From an uncultured Caldilineaceae bacterium (GTDB taxonomy: Bacteria > Chloroflexota > Anaerolineae > Caldilineales > Caldilineaceae): a stretch of 64,000 bases of DNA. The notes below the pieces were generated by a model. It saw only the letters and a list, made by a program, of their open reading frames with translations, did not search any database and was not told the origin of the DNA. Position 1 is the first letter of the stretch. Every line of letters begins with the position of its first letter. Below are positions 1-8,118 of this stretch, in pieces. The stretch covers positions 1 through 64,000 of the forward strand of contig CATOTS010000003.1 in NCBI GenBank assembly GCA_951813625.1, in the 5' to 3' direction. The position numbers were made by a program, and so were the translations under genes.

Positions 1-357
1 TGGTTGGTGGGCCCGTAGGTGTCTGACGGGGCATGCTCCCCTTGCGCCGCGTGCGTCGTAAGACCGTGGTCCCCATGGTCGGCAATGTCATGGCGTAGGG
101 CGAGTGTGCGGGCCTGACGTCAGCAGTCGTCCTCTTTACCGATGGGCGGCTGAACAGTCTCAGGGGAGGTAAGGGAAGTGTCAGGGTAAAATGTGCGCCT
201 TTTGGGCAGTTCTATATTTTCTGTAGCTGAGACCGACTTCCCGGTACGATCTGGGTGTGCGAAGGAATATTTGGAGTAGCTATTGGGCCAAAGTATAGTT
301 TTGACGTGTCGGGAACGGCAAGGCTGTAGCTTTCATGCATCACTTTGGAGACAACAA
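1..357. other. Non-coding left edge of the window
   Basis: No convincing gene is seen before the Tat-exported protein that starts at 358. The first 25 bases resemble the segment at 6409-6433, which codes for the W-L-V-G-Q-E-V-S motif of a later protein; 22 of 25 positions match by eye. The copy here is broken by a TAG at 16-18, so it may be the relic of a related gene. The rest shows no long reading frame or clear promoter. Confidence 0.4.
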
Positions 358-1644
358 ATGAAGGACCAAATTCTCTCCCGACGTAGTTTCCTCAAGACAT
401 CCGTCGCGGCAGGAATGGGTCTGACTCTGGCTGCTTTTCCGCATATGTCTTCCGCATTGGTCTATGCCAGTGACGCCGACGGCCCAGTAACAGTACCGTT
501 GGGCTTGGAGATTTTGAATCAGCCTGAAGTTCAGAACCATGTGGCAGCAGGAAAGGGTCCGCTGTGGGTGGCAGGCCGGTTTCTGAATTCATTTCGCAAC
601 AATCTTTCTTTTGAGAACCTGCCTGCTGGTTTGAAAGCCAAATACCAATTCGCGGGCGGCGAATATAAGAGCTTGCCAGCGGCACGAGGACTTTGGGAAG
701 GCGTTCCTGCGCCCGTGAGAGCTGCCGGGCCGGAGGCAGTGTGGAAGTTCCACAAGGGCAAGGACTGGTCGCACATTGTGCCGCGTTCAGTTGGAGGACC
801 GGCGACAGCGGACAACGGCATCTGGTGGAGCTCAATCAAGAACAAGCGGTTGGGCCCGAATGCAATGAGCGCCGCCGATCTGGCCGATGCCAAGGCAGTA
901 TTGCGGTCGGAAGGGATTCGTTCTACCCTCAAGCTAACATTGAATGGAATGGTGAAAGGGGCAATGCTTGGTGTTGTTGCGGGCGCCCTCCTGGCTAGTT
1001 TGGAGTGTGGCTTGGCGTATGCGGAGGGAAACATCAGCTGGGACGAGATGGTGGACAAGGTAGTAAAGGTAAGCGTCTATACGGGTCTTGGTGGTCTGGT
1101 CGTTACGGGTTTGGTCATCGGAATCTCTTTGCTTTTTCCATTCTTGATTCCCATATTTGCGCCGCTGATGTTTGCTGTTCAGATCGTTTCGCTACTGTTC
1201 CTGGGGCGGCATCTCTTCAAGCTGGCACAGGGATGGTGGGAGGTGCTGGATGGTTCAGACAAGCTGGCCGACTTTCTTGATATTCTGGGCAACGCGCAGA
1301 ACGTTATGAGAAACGCCTTCAATGAGTTGCGGGAAGAAGGCGCGGGAACGATCATTGGGTGGCTGGAAACATTGGCAGAACGAGTCGGCGCAGATACGGT
1401 GTGGGAGTGGATCGCATCCCGCACGCAGTTTGCAATGGAACAAGCAGGGGAATTGACAGCTTCTCTAGCAGACTGGGACAGCGTCGTGAAATTTGACGTA
1501 GGCGCAATCGGCGAGGCGGTAGCTCGTGTGGTCGCGACTGAGTTTGAGGAAGCCCTTTCGACAACCGAGGGATTGTTGGAGAGCATCTCTGACTACCAAA
1601 GGAATGCGCAGCGTTTGGACCCGATTCGGCCTATTGCGGTATAG
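358..1644 (+). CDS. Tat-exported membrane protein with HNH-like motif
   Basis: The start chosen is ATG 358, with a GGAG seven bases upstream. It puts a twin-arginine signal (SRRSFLK, then a hydrophobic stretch) at the N-terminus of a 428-residue protein. An in-frame earlier start at 283 would bury that signal. Residues about 65-165 form a domain ending in WSHIVPRSVGG...DN...N, which has the spacing of an HNH nuclease motif (H139, N153, N162). Two hydrophobic regions follow, at about 200-225 and 245-290, the second long enough for a hairpin. A helical C-terminus ends the protein. The domain and membrane part are clearly paralogous to the protein at 4673-6277. Family name unknown to me; nuclease activity is inferred from the motif only. 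It lies 47 bases upstream of a secreted Spondin_N protein, probably the same transcript. Confidence 0.72.
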   Translation: MKDQILSRRSFLKTSVAAGMGLTLAAFPHMSSALVYASDADGPVTVPLGLEILNQPEVQNHVAAGKGPLWVAGRFLNSFRNNLSFENLPAGLKAKYQFAGGEYKSLPAARGLWEGVPAPVRAAGPEAVWKFHKGKDWSHIVPRSVGGPATADNGIWWSSIKNKRLGPNAMSAADLADAKAVLRSEGIRSTLKLTLNGMVKGAMLGVVAGALLASLECGLAYAEGNISWDEMVDKVVKVSVYTGLGGLVVTGLVIGISLLFPFLIPIFAPLMFAVQIVSLLFLGRHLFKLAQGWWEVLDGSDKLADFLDILGNAQNVMRNAFNELREEGAGTIIGWLETLAERVGADTVWEWIASRTQFAMEQAGELTASLADWDSVVKFDVGAIGEAVARVVATEFEEALSTTEGLLESISDYQRNAQRLDPIRPIAV

Positions 1645-1691
1645 CAACAGTTGCGGGAATCTCAGCAACGTACCAGTTGAGGGGATTAGAT

Positions 1692-4298
1692 ATGCTTAAC
1701 ACGCGAATCTGGGGAGTTGCATTCTCAATTCTCATGGCTCTAGTTTTTGCGACCACCTATGTGTCGGCGCATCACGAGTCGCGGGCGGCCTTGCAATCAG
1801 GCGAGGAAGACGCGGACGAAACAGTGACTTTCCGAGTCCGCATCCAAAACATTTCCACTAAGAGGGAAACGCCAACACTCTTTGCTCCTGGAGCCTGGGT
1901 ATTGCACAGTGGGGCCGACCCACTATTCACAACCGGTGAAGCGGATCGAGGAGAGGGGCTGGAGGCGCTGGCAGAAGACGGAGATCCTGCAGAACTGGTC
2001 GATGGACTACTTGATAGAGGACTGAAAGCTGGGAGGTTTCATACGCCTGTCTGCGCTGACAGTCCCCGCCCGCTTGAAACAGGAGAGTTTTATGAATTTG
2101 AAGTAACTGCCTCGCCTGAAACGCCTTACCTTTCGTTTGCCACTATGCTGGCGCAATCCAATGATCTATTTCTGGCGCCGGAGGGGACCGGCATTCCTCT
2201 GTTCGATAGTAAAGGTAAGCCCATTAGTGCGCAGTTTGTAACCAATAGACTGATCCTGTGGGACGCGGGCACCGAGGCCAATGAAGTAACAGGGGAAGGC
2301 GGCAACCAGGCCCCCCGTCAGGTGAACCCCAACACAGGTCCTGAAGATGTGAACACGGCAGTTCGTCCAGCCGATGACGAATTCGACCACGTGGAAATTA
2401 CCGAATCGGTCAAAGTCTACATCGTACAGATACCGATGTATAAACGAAACCAGGACAAGGAGTCAGAATCTCCTCCAGAATATTCAATTGGTGATAGGTT
2501 TCGAGTTGGAGACGTAGAGTGGCGAGTTCTTTCTGCCGAGAGCCTTGGACATGAATTGAGGGCCAAGAACGACCTGCGGACGACCAATGAACGATTCATC
2601 AAAGTGCGTTTTCATTTTCTGAATGTGGGCAGTGATCCCTTGGAATTCGAAGCCATTGAGGATCTGCCTTTGCGTGATAGCCAGGGGCGTGGGTATGAAC
2701 ATTATCGGATACCAGGAATCCTCGGTAAAGAGTATCCTAGGGACTTTATTGAGGAAGACGAAGAATGTTTTGGCCGCAGGTGGCTGGGAACATGGCGTCC
2801 CTTCGAGTTAAAGCCAAACAAACCGACGACCTGCGCAACCATCTTTGAAGTCAATGTAGACGCGACTGATTTGGCGGTATCTTTGAGCGGACTTCAGCCA
2901 AATGGAGAGGTGAAACCCAGGACAGTCGGGCTGGGGGTTCCTTCGACTCCACGCAGGGCCGTCGGAAAGGTTTTGCAGGTAGGCGACGTACGCTGGCAGG
3001 TCCTTTCAGCTGAAGATCATGGCCATGTAATCGAAGTCGATGGCGTCAAGGAAAAGACAAGAAAGCGTTTTGTTGAGGTGCGTTTTCAGGTTACGAATAA
3101 GGGGAGCGAATACTTGGAGTTCTCTGGGTCGGTCCTGCGCGATGAACAGGGCCGCGAATACAGGTGGGGAAAGTTCAAACTCATTTCCGAGAGCGAGAGA
3201 TGTCTAGGAGGATTTGGGGGTCCATATAGGCTGCCTCCTAACGAAATAACTACCTGCACAAGCATCTACGAAGTTCCCCAAGATTCGACGAAACTCGTTC
3301 TAATTGCCGATGATCTTGGAGGGGCCGACGCCGGCGCTGAAATCGTATCGCTGGGATTCTCAGACTTACAACATGTTCGACTCTTCCTTATCGATGAAGA
3401 TGTCAAAGTTGGGGACATGTGCTGGCGAGTCCTATCCGTGGAAGAGCTTGGTCAGGAACTGCGCAATGAGGACGGCAGGGAAGAGACCACAGAAGGACGA
3501 TTCGTCCAAGTGCAATTCCAGTTGCTGAACTTGGGGTCCGAAACGCTTGGTTATGACGGTGTGATATTGGAAGACAACAGCGGCCGCAAATACGCTCACT
3601 TCGGCGAGCGCTTGGAATACATTGACGACGAAGTGGAATGCCCTCCTTCCTTGATCCCTCCTCGAGTCTATTCTTTGAAGCCCAACACTCCTACGATTTG
3701 TACGTCTATTCATGAAGTCGCGGGCGACTCTGAACAATTCGCCCTATGGGTATACGACTTGGAAGGATATGAGGCCACCGTAATCGTCTTTGTCAGCGTT
3801 GCAGAAGCTACCCCACCGCAATGCGTTGTTCCTGGTACCTTTAGGGTCGGCGAAGACTGCCCTCCTGGAGTGTACAGAGGGGAAGCAGAAGAGGGTGCTA
3901 TTTGTAAGTGGGCGCGACTGGGGGATCTTAGTGGAGATCCCGAAAGCATCATCGCAATGGGGCAACGTGAAGGGCAGTTCTATGTGGAAGTGCAAGGCAG
4001 CGATGCTGGCTTTACGACGGAATGTGAGTTGACGCCCCTTGAAAGTCTCTCGCCGCGGACACCGATGCCAACTGGATTTCCTCCTGGCATGTATATCGTG
4101 GGTCAGGACATTGCTCCTGGCAAGTATCAAGGAACCCCAGAACAAGAGCTTTTCTGTTTCTGGCAGCGTGTGAAGGATTTGCGAGAAGAGGAAGACAGTA
4201 CTATTGATTGGGACATTCCAGGAGAGAGATTCGTTGTCGAAGTAGCACCGACGGATTTCGCCGTCGAGTTTCATTGCCCCGTTGAAAAAGTAGAGTAA
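1692..4298 (+). CDS. Secreted Spondin_N / DUF4352-like multi-domain protein
   Basis: An 868-residue exported protein. ATG 1692 is preferred over the in-frame TTG at 1677 because GAGGGGA lies 7 bases before it. Residues 1-26 are a Sec signal peptide. Residues about 40-230 match the bacterial Spondin_N domain: LSFATMLAQSNDLF, then WDAGTEANE, are its hallmark motifs. Three beta-rich repeats of about 110 residues follow (beginning near 263, 423 and 566), each with VGD..W.VLSAE and VRF...N.GS, like DUF4352. The C-terminus carries two smaller modules (near 709 and 790) with the pattern VG.D..PG.Y and a conserved C-W-R core, also found in the protein at 6267-8081. Likely extracellular binding or adhesion; ligand unknown. 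Its place between two HNH-like paralogues suggests a shared role. Confidence 0.75.
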   Translation: MLNTRIWGVAFSILMALVFATTYVSAHHESRAALQSGEEDADETVTFRVRIQNISTKRETPTLFAPGAWVLHSGADPLFTTGEADRGEGLEALAEDGDPAELVDGLLDRGLKAGRFHTPVCADSPRPLETGEFYEFEVTASPETPYLSFATMLAQSNDLFLAPEGTGIPLFDSKGKPISAQFVTNRLILWDAGTEANEVTGEGGNQAPRQVNPNTGPEDVNTAVRPADDEFDHVEITESVKVYIVQIPMYKRNQDKESESPPEYSIGDRFRVGDVEWRVLSAESLGHELRAKNDLRTTNERFIKVRFHFLNVGSDPLEFEAIEDLPLRDSQGRGYEHYRIPGILGKEYPRDFIEEDEECFGRRWLGTWRPFELKPNKPTTCATIFEVNVDATDLAVSLSGLQPNGEVKPRTVGLGVPSTPRRAVGKVLQVGDVRWQVLSAEDHGHVIEVDGVKEKTRKRFVEVRFQVTNKGSEYLEFSGSVLRDEQGREYRWGKFKLISESERCLGGFGGPYRLPPNEITTCTSIYEVPQDSTKLVLIADDLGGADAGAEIVSLGFSDLQHVRLFLIDEDVKVGDMCWRVLSVEELGQELRNEDGREETTEGRFVQVQFQLLNLGSETLGYDGVILEDNSGRKYAHFGERLEYIDDEVECPPSLIPPRVYSLKPNTPTICTSIHEVAGDSEQFALWVYDLEGYEATVIVFVSVAEATPPQCVVPGTFRVGEDCPPGVYRGEAEEGAICKWARLGDLSGDPESIIAMGQREGQFYVEVQGSDAGFTTECELTPLESLSPRTPMPTGFPPGMYIVGQDIAPGKYQGTPEQELFCFWQRVKDLREEEDSTIDWDIPGERFVVEVAPTDFAVEFHCPVEKVE

Positions 4299-4316
4299 AC
4301 GAGATCAACGTAGTTG

Positions 4317-4595
4317 TTGATCACGGCGGGCAGCATCGGCGCGGCGGTGGCCTTCACCTTGGAGGAGGCGGTGGAGAAGGTGCAGGAGATGGCTGCGGCG
4401 GGGCGGAAGGTGAACGCGGAGCAGATGGTGATCTGCCACGGGGGCCCGTTTGACGAGCCGGAGAACGTGGGAACGGCGCTGCGGATGATGCCGGGGATTG
4501 CGGGCTTTTTCGGCGCGTCGAGCATCGAGCGGCTGCCGACGGAGCGGGCGATTCGGGGGCAGGTGGAGGCGTTCAAGGGGTTGGGGCTGGGGTGA
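4317..4595 (+). pseudogene. C-terminal fragment of a PEP hydrolase family TIM-barrel gene
   Basis: About 90 codons match the C-terminal end of the phosphoenolpyruvate hydrolase-like TIM-barrel family: GGSIGA-like start, TLEEAVEKVQ, CHGGPFDEPENV, and the signature GFFGASSIERLPTERAI. The rest of the barrel (about 180 residues) is absent upstream; the homology stops within 30 bases of the end of the preceding gene. Base composition here is much richer in GC than on either side. I read it as the stump of a chromosomal gene whose 5' part was lost when the exported-protein module arrived. No good ribosome binding site is seen. A short inverted repeat (GATCAAC/GTTGATC, 4303-4322) sits at the junction. 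Confidence 0.7.
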
Positions 4596-4672
4596 TTTCC
4601 CTCTGTTAACGCGATCTGCTATTGATGCAGAAGTCTGACCATGTAGCAATTCCACAGCGAATGGAGTGAGTA

Positions 4673-6277
4673 GTGACAAAGGGCACCTTTTCGTCCCGCT
4701 GCGGACTCCAGCGGGAGGCCGGCAAACCTGTTTCTACGTCCCGACAAATTCAGAACACAGCCGCCAAGGCCGAAAGGCAGATGACCCGGGTATCTGCTAT
4801 TGCGCATCGCGCATCTTCTCCAGAACGTCTCTATGGCCCGGACATTCAGGACGGACTTGACAACAACTATGTCGGAAACTTTAGGAGCAGCCGCTCCTAT
4901 GGGTCATCGCAAGGTCACAAGAGGCAACATGGCCGCCGCCGCTCTCGCAGCTATGGTAACCGAATCACTCACTGCTTCGGCCGGGAACGCGTCTGCAGCT
5001 ACGGTACGCAACGCGTCTACAGCTATGGCGGCCGAAAAGTCCGAAGCTACGGTCAACGACGCGTCTTCAGTTACGGGGAGCGGCACGGCTACAGCTACGG
5101 CTATGGGGACCGGCGTTTACGCCTGTATGGTCGAGAAAGGCAACATTCCGTTCAACACGGCCACAAGGACATAGGCAAGAAGTTTAAAAGGTTGTTCACG
5201 GCGTCCTATATCGGACGGTTATCGTCAGGTGCAGGGGCGCTTTGGGTGGCGGGGCAATTTATCGGTTCATTTGGCCGCCACCTTAACTTCAGCAGTCTGC
5301 CTGCGAATCTCATAAGGAAGTATCGGTGGGCTGGAAGCGAACGCAAGAATCTGTCTCAGGCCCAAGCGGTCTGGAAGAGCATCCCTGCCCAGGTACGCGC
5401 AGGCGGCCCCGAGGCACTGCGGAATTTCCATCAAGGAAAGAGCTGGTCCCACATCATCGCAAAATCACGGGGAGGACCATCGACCGCGGACAATGCGATT
5501 TGGTGGAGTCATGCGAAGAACCACTCCCTGGGGTCCAGCTCGATGAGCTTGGCCGACATCGCCGACGCCAAGGCTTTCCTTCGCTCCGATGCAATTCGGG
5601 CCGCCGTCAAACAAACGGCAAGCGGTATGGTAAAAGGCGCGATAGTGTCGGTGGTCGTAGGCGGCGCGCTGGCCTGTCTGGAGTGCGGGCTGGACTACGC
5701 GGAAGGCAAAATCACGAAGCGCGAGATGGTGCACAGAGTGGCGCGCGCAGGAGTCATTGATGGTGGTGGGGCGTTCTTCACGACCGGCATAATTGTCGGC
5801 ATCTCCCTGCTTTTCCCTTTATTGATTCCTATACTGAGTCCGGTGCTGTTCGTGCTTCAAGGGGCATCATTCGCCCTCATGGGTGCGCGGGGAGTCAAAT
5901 TGGCCAAAGGGTGGTGGGCCGTTTTGGAAAGGCAGCAGTTTTCAGTACATTCCTCCTTTGGGGCGGCAGTCAAAGCAATTCCAATGAGGGCGAAAAACCT
6001 TCCTGCGATGGCGAATGGCAAAATTATTCGAACTGGAAGTTCCATCAGGGGTGCGGTGCAAAAGCTGTCGGTCGGGAAGACTCGCAAGTTTTCCCAGGAC
6101 GGCCAAACAGAGGGCAAGAGAAGAATCAGTATGCCGGTTCTCCTGGAGCAGGCTAAGGCCAGGACGCGAATCAAAGAACCGCCGATTCGGTCAGAGACGC
6201 CTGAGAATGGGGCAGCCACGAATGGAAAAAGCAATGTCGAATTACAAAAGGTGAGAGGCAGGAACGATGGAGCCTAG
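4673..6277 (+). CDS. HNH-like membrane protein with octapeptide-repeat N-terminus
   Basis: A 534-residue protein starting at GTG 4673, with GGAG 6 bases upstream. Residues about 175-300 and the membrane region after them are paralogous to the protein at 358-1644, including WSHIIAKSRGG...DN...N (H260 as the first HNH position) and the ECGLDYAEGKI segment followed by a long hydrophobic stretch near 360-405. Unlike the paralogue it has no Tat signal. Instead residues about 80-155 are rich in Arg, Ser, Tyr and Gly, with six tandem octapeptides of the form xRRVxSYG. The C-terminus is basic. The tract could bind nucleic acid or anion-rich polymers, but that is inference. Its stop overlaps the next gene by 11 bases, so the two are translationally coupled. 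A second frame is also open through the repeat tract (see findings). Confidence 0.65.
   Translation: MTKGTFSSRCGLQREAGKPVSTSRQIQNTAAKAERQMTRVSAIAHRASSPERLYGPDIQDGLDNNYVGNFRSSRSYGSSQGHKRQHGRRRSRSYGNRITHCFGRERVCSYGTQRVYSYGGRKVRSYGQRRVFSYGERHGYSYGYGDRRLRLYGRERQHSVQHGHKDIGKKFKRLFTASYIGRLSSGAGALWVAGQFIGSFGRHLNFSSLPANLIRKYRWAGSERKNLSQAQAVWKSIPAQVRAGGPEALRNFHQGKSWSHIIAKSRGGPSTADNAIWWSHAKNHSLGSSSMSLADIADAKAFLRSDAIRAAVKQTASGMVKGAIVSVVVGGALACLECGLDYAEGKITKREMVHRVARAGVIDGGGAFFTTGIIVGISLLFPLLIPILSPVLFVLQGASFALMGARGVKLAKGWWAVLERQQFSVHSSFGAAVKAIPMRAKNLPAMANGKIIRTGSSIRGAVQKLSVGKTRKFSQDGQTEGKRRISMPVLLEQAKARTRIKEPPIRSETPENGAATNGKSNVELQKVRGRNDGA
4958..5101 (+). repeat. Six 24-bp tandem repeats coding xRRVxSYG octapeptides
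   Basis: Six consecutive 24-base units in frame with the gene at 4673 encode NRITHCFG, RERVCSYG, TQRVYSYG, GRKVRSYG, QRRVFSYG and ERHGYSYG (residues 96-143). A partial unit lies on either side (RSRSYG before, DRRLRLYG after). The units have diverged at many positions, while the register is exact. Confidence 0.8.
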
Positions 6278-8081
6278 TCGGTTCCTGTCGATAGCGATCT
6301 TAGTGCTTATCATCTTGATCGCTGCGGCCGGGCACGCGTCGGCGCAGGAAGGAACCCCGACGGCCGCGCCGCCCGCAGTCCCACTGACTGCGATTACCGA
6401 CGGGACCTGGTTGGTGGGCCAGGAGGTGTCTCCAGGAATCTACGCAGCACCGGGCGGAGAGCAGTGTTCGTGGAAGCGGCTCAGCGGCTTTGGCGGGACA
6501 ACCGACGATGTCATTGCCAGCGCCTCGGGGGCGGTGCGGCCGATAGTTGAAATTGCGCCGACCGACAGGGGCTTCGAGACAAGCGACTGCGGGCAGTGGA
6601 CTCCAGTTTCTTTGCCGTCAACGCCGACGCCGGTGTCATCTCCCACGCCGGTTTCGACGCCGGCGCCAACTGCTACGTCGACACCGACTGAGATGCCGAC
6701 GGTAACCGCTGTGCCCGCTCTTTTGCCGACCGTAAGGATTCCGCAGGGGTGGAAGCGGATAGAGGACGACCGGCTGGGCTACTCGCTGGCGCTGCCTTTC
6801 CCATGGGTCACCTTCGACCTGCAAGACGGACTCCTGAACCCTATTGCCGGCATACTTGGCGGCGAAGAGGCTTTGGCAACTCTGCATGAAATACTTGACA
6901 TTCTTCATGCCTCTAGTGTCGGCGTCCTCGCCATCGAGCCGGACTTGAGCCAGATCTTTGCGCGGCCGCCGTTCCCCATGTTTGTGAACGTTTCGATGGC
7001 TCCTACACTTGACAAGGTGACGGGCGACGAGCTGGTCGCTCACGTCAAGAAGAGAGTGGGCGATTTCAAAGACGTCCAGTTGCAGAGCATAAAGACAGGG
7101 ACGGTCAACGGGTTGCCCGCGCTGCAGGCGGTCGCCTCCGCAGATCTCAGCGGATTCATGGAGATCGACCTTACGCCACAGCTTGTCTTTACGGTTGTGC
7201 ACGCGAATCAGAAGGCCTACCTGTTGACAATCGCGGTACGGTCGGACAAGGTCGAGGCCAAGCAGGAGCTTATCGATAGGATCGTCGCGACATTTCTGCC
7301 GGAATATGGGGCGCCGCAGGCCAGCCTAACAACTGCTCCCGCCGCGGCGCCGACCTCCGGCCCGACGCAAAGAGCAACACGAGCGCCAGCGGCAACGCTG
7401 ACGCCAACAGCAACGCTGACGCCAACAACAACACTGCCGCCAACTGCAACAGCGACATCAGTGGCGAAGGCGACTCCAACATCAACACCTACACCGACAC
7501 AAGAGCCAACACCGATTGTGACGGTCCCCAGGGGCTGGAGCCGTGTCGTCAACGACCGACTCGGATATTCGTTGGCGGTTCCGCGCGGCTGGCTTGTTTT
7601 TGACGTCCACAGTGCCCAGCTCAGCCAGATCTTGCGTTTCATCGACCCTGCGGCGGCGCAGGAAGCGGGCGGGCTTTTGTCAACGCCCGGAGCAGAAAAC
7701 GCGGGCCATGTTGCCGTGCGATTGGACATTTTTTCGAGGCCGCCGATCAAAGCTGTCGCGGGGGTCGGGATCGCACCGATGGATGATGGGATGACGACTG
7801 AAAGTGTGGTCAAGCAGCTGAGGGACGAGATTGAAACGTTCGACATGGTCCCTCTGAAAGTGCTGCGGCTGGAGGCCGGGACGACCAACAATCTGCCATC
7901 GATTCAGGGCGTTGTCACGGCCGATCTGAGCGAACAGGGTCTCTTCAATGCCCATGCAGTGATGACGGCGCTGCTGGCAAACGATAAAGCCTACCTCATG
8001 TTTGTTGCCGTTCCGGCAAGTGAGGCCGAGGCAATGCAGGAACAGATAGAGCAGATCGTGGGCAGTTTCCGACCCGAATAG
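6267..8081 (+). CDS. Secreted protein with W-module and two PsbP-like domains
   Basis: A 604-residue exported protein with a Sec signal (residues 1-26, cleavage after HASA). Residues about 45-115 are one copy of the small module W.VGQ.V.PG.Y...C.W.RL, the same module that ends the Spondin_N protein. Thr/Pro-rich linkers (about 116-150 and 348-416) separate two related domains of roughly 190 residues, each beginning GW.R...DRLGYSLA.P. This opening resembles the PsbP/DUF1795 alpha-beta sandwich, though the assignment is by pattern only. ATG 6267 has AGGCAGGA upstream and lies inside the end of the preceding gene, so it belongs to the same transcript. Probably surface-exposed and substrate- or partner-binding; no catalytic residues recognised. 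Confidence 0.7.
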   Translation: MEPSRFLSIAILVLIILIAAAGHASAQEGTPTAAPPAVPLTAITDGTWLVGQEVSPGIYAAPGGEQCSWKRLSGFGGTTDDVIASASGAVRPIVEIAPTDRGFETSDCGQWTPVSLPSTPTPVSSPTPVSTPAPTATSTPTEMPTVTAVPALLPTVRIPQGWKRIEDDRLGYSLALPFPWVTFDLQDGLLNPIAGILGGEEALATLHEILDILHASSVGVLAIEPDLSQIFARPPFPMFVNVSMAPTLDKVTGDELVAHVKKRVGDFKDVQLQSIKTGTVNGLPALQAVASADLSGFMEIDLTPQLVFTVVHANQKAYLLTIAVRSDKVEAKQELIDRIVATFLPEYGAPQASLTTAPAAAPTSGPTQRATRAPAATLTPTATLTPTTTLPPTATATSVAKATPTSTPTPTQEPTPIVTVPRGWSRVVNDRLGYSLAVPRGWLVFDVHSAQLSQILRFIDPAAAQEAGGLLSTPGAENAGHVAVRLDIFSRPPIKAVAGVGIAPMDDGMTTESVVKQLRDEIETFDMVPLKVLRLEAGTTNNLPSIQGVVTADLSEQGLFNAHAVMTALLANDKAYLMFVAVPASEAEAMQEQIEQIVGSFRPE

Positions 8082-8118
8082 CGGTTGACAGGTAGGTTTT
8101 CAAGGAGGAGTTTCGCAG

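Noticed and set aside
358-1644. HNH-like protein as a toxin of a contact-dependent system
   Set aside because: No immunity-type gene, no RHS or PT-HINT parts and no secretion apparatus are visible; only the HNH-like motif supports it.
4303-4322. Inverted repeat GATCAAC/GTTGATC as a terminator
   Set aside because: The stem is only 7 bp and no T tract follows; kept only as a junction mark.
6600-7510. Thr/Pro repeats as a CRISPR-like or tandem-repeat array
   Set aside because: They are irregular codons of protein linkers; no constant repeat with spacers exists. No CRISPR array was seen anywhere in the window.
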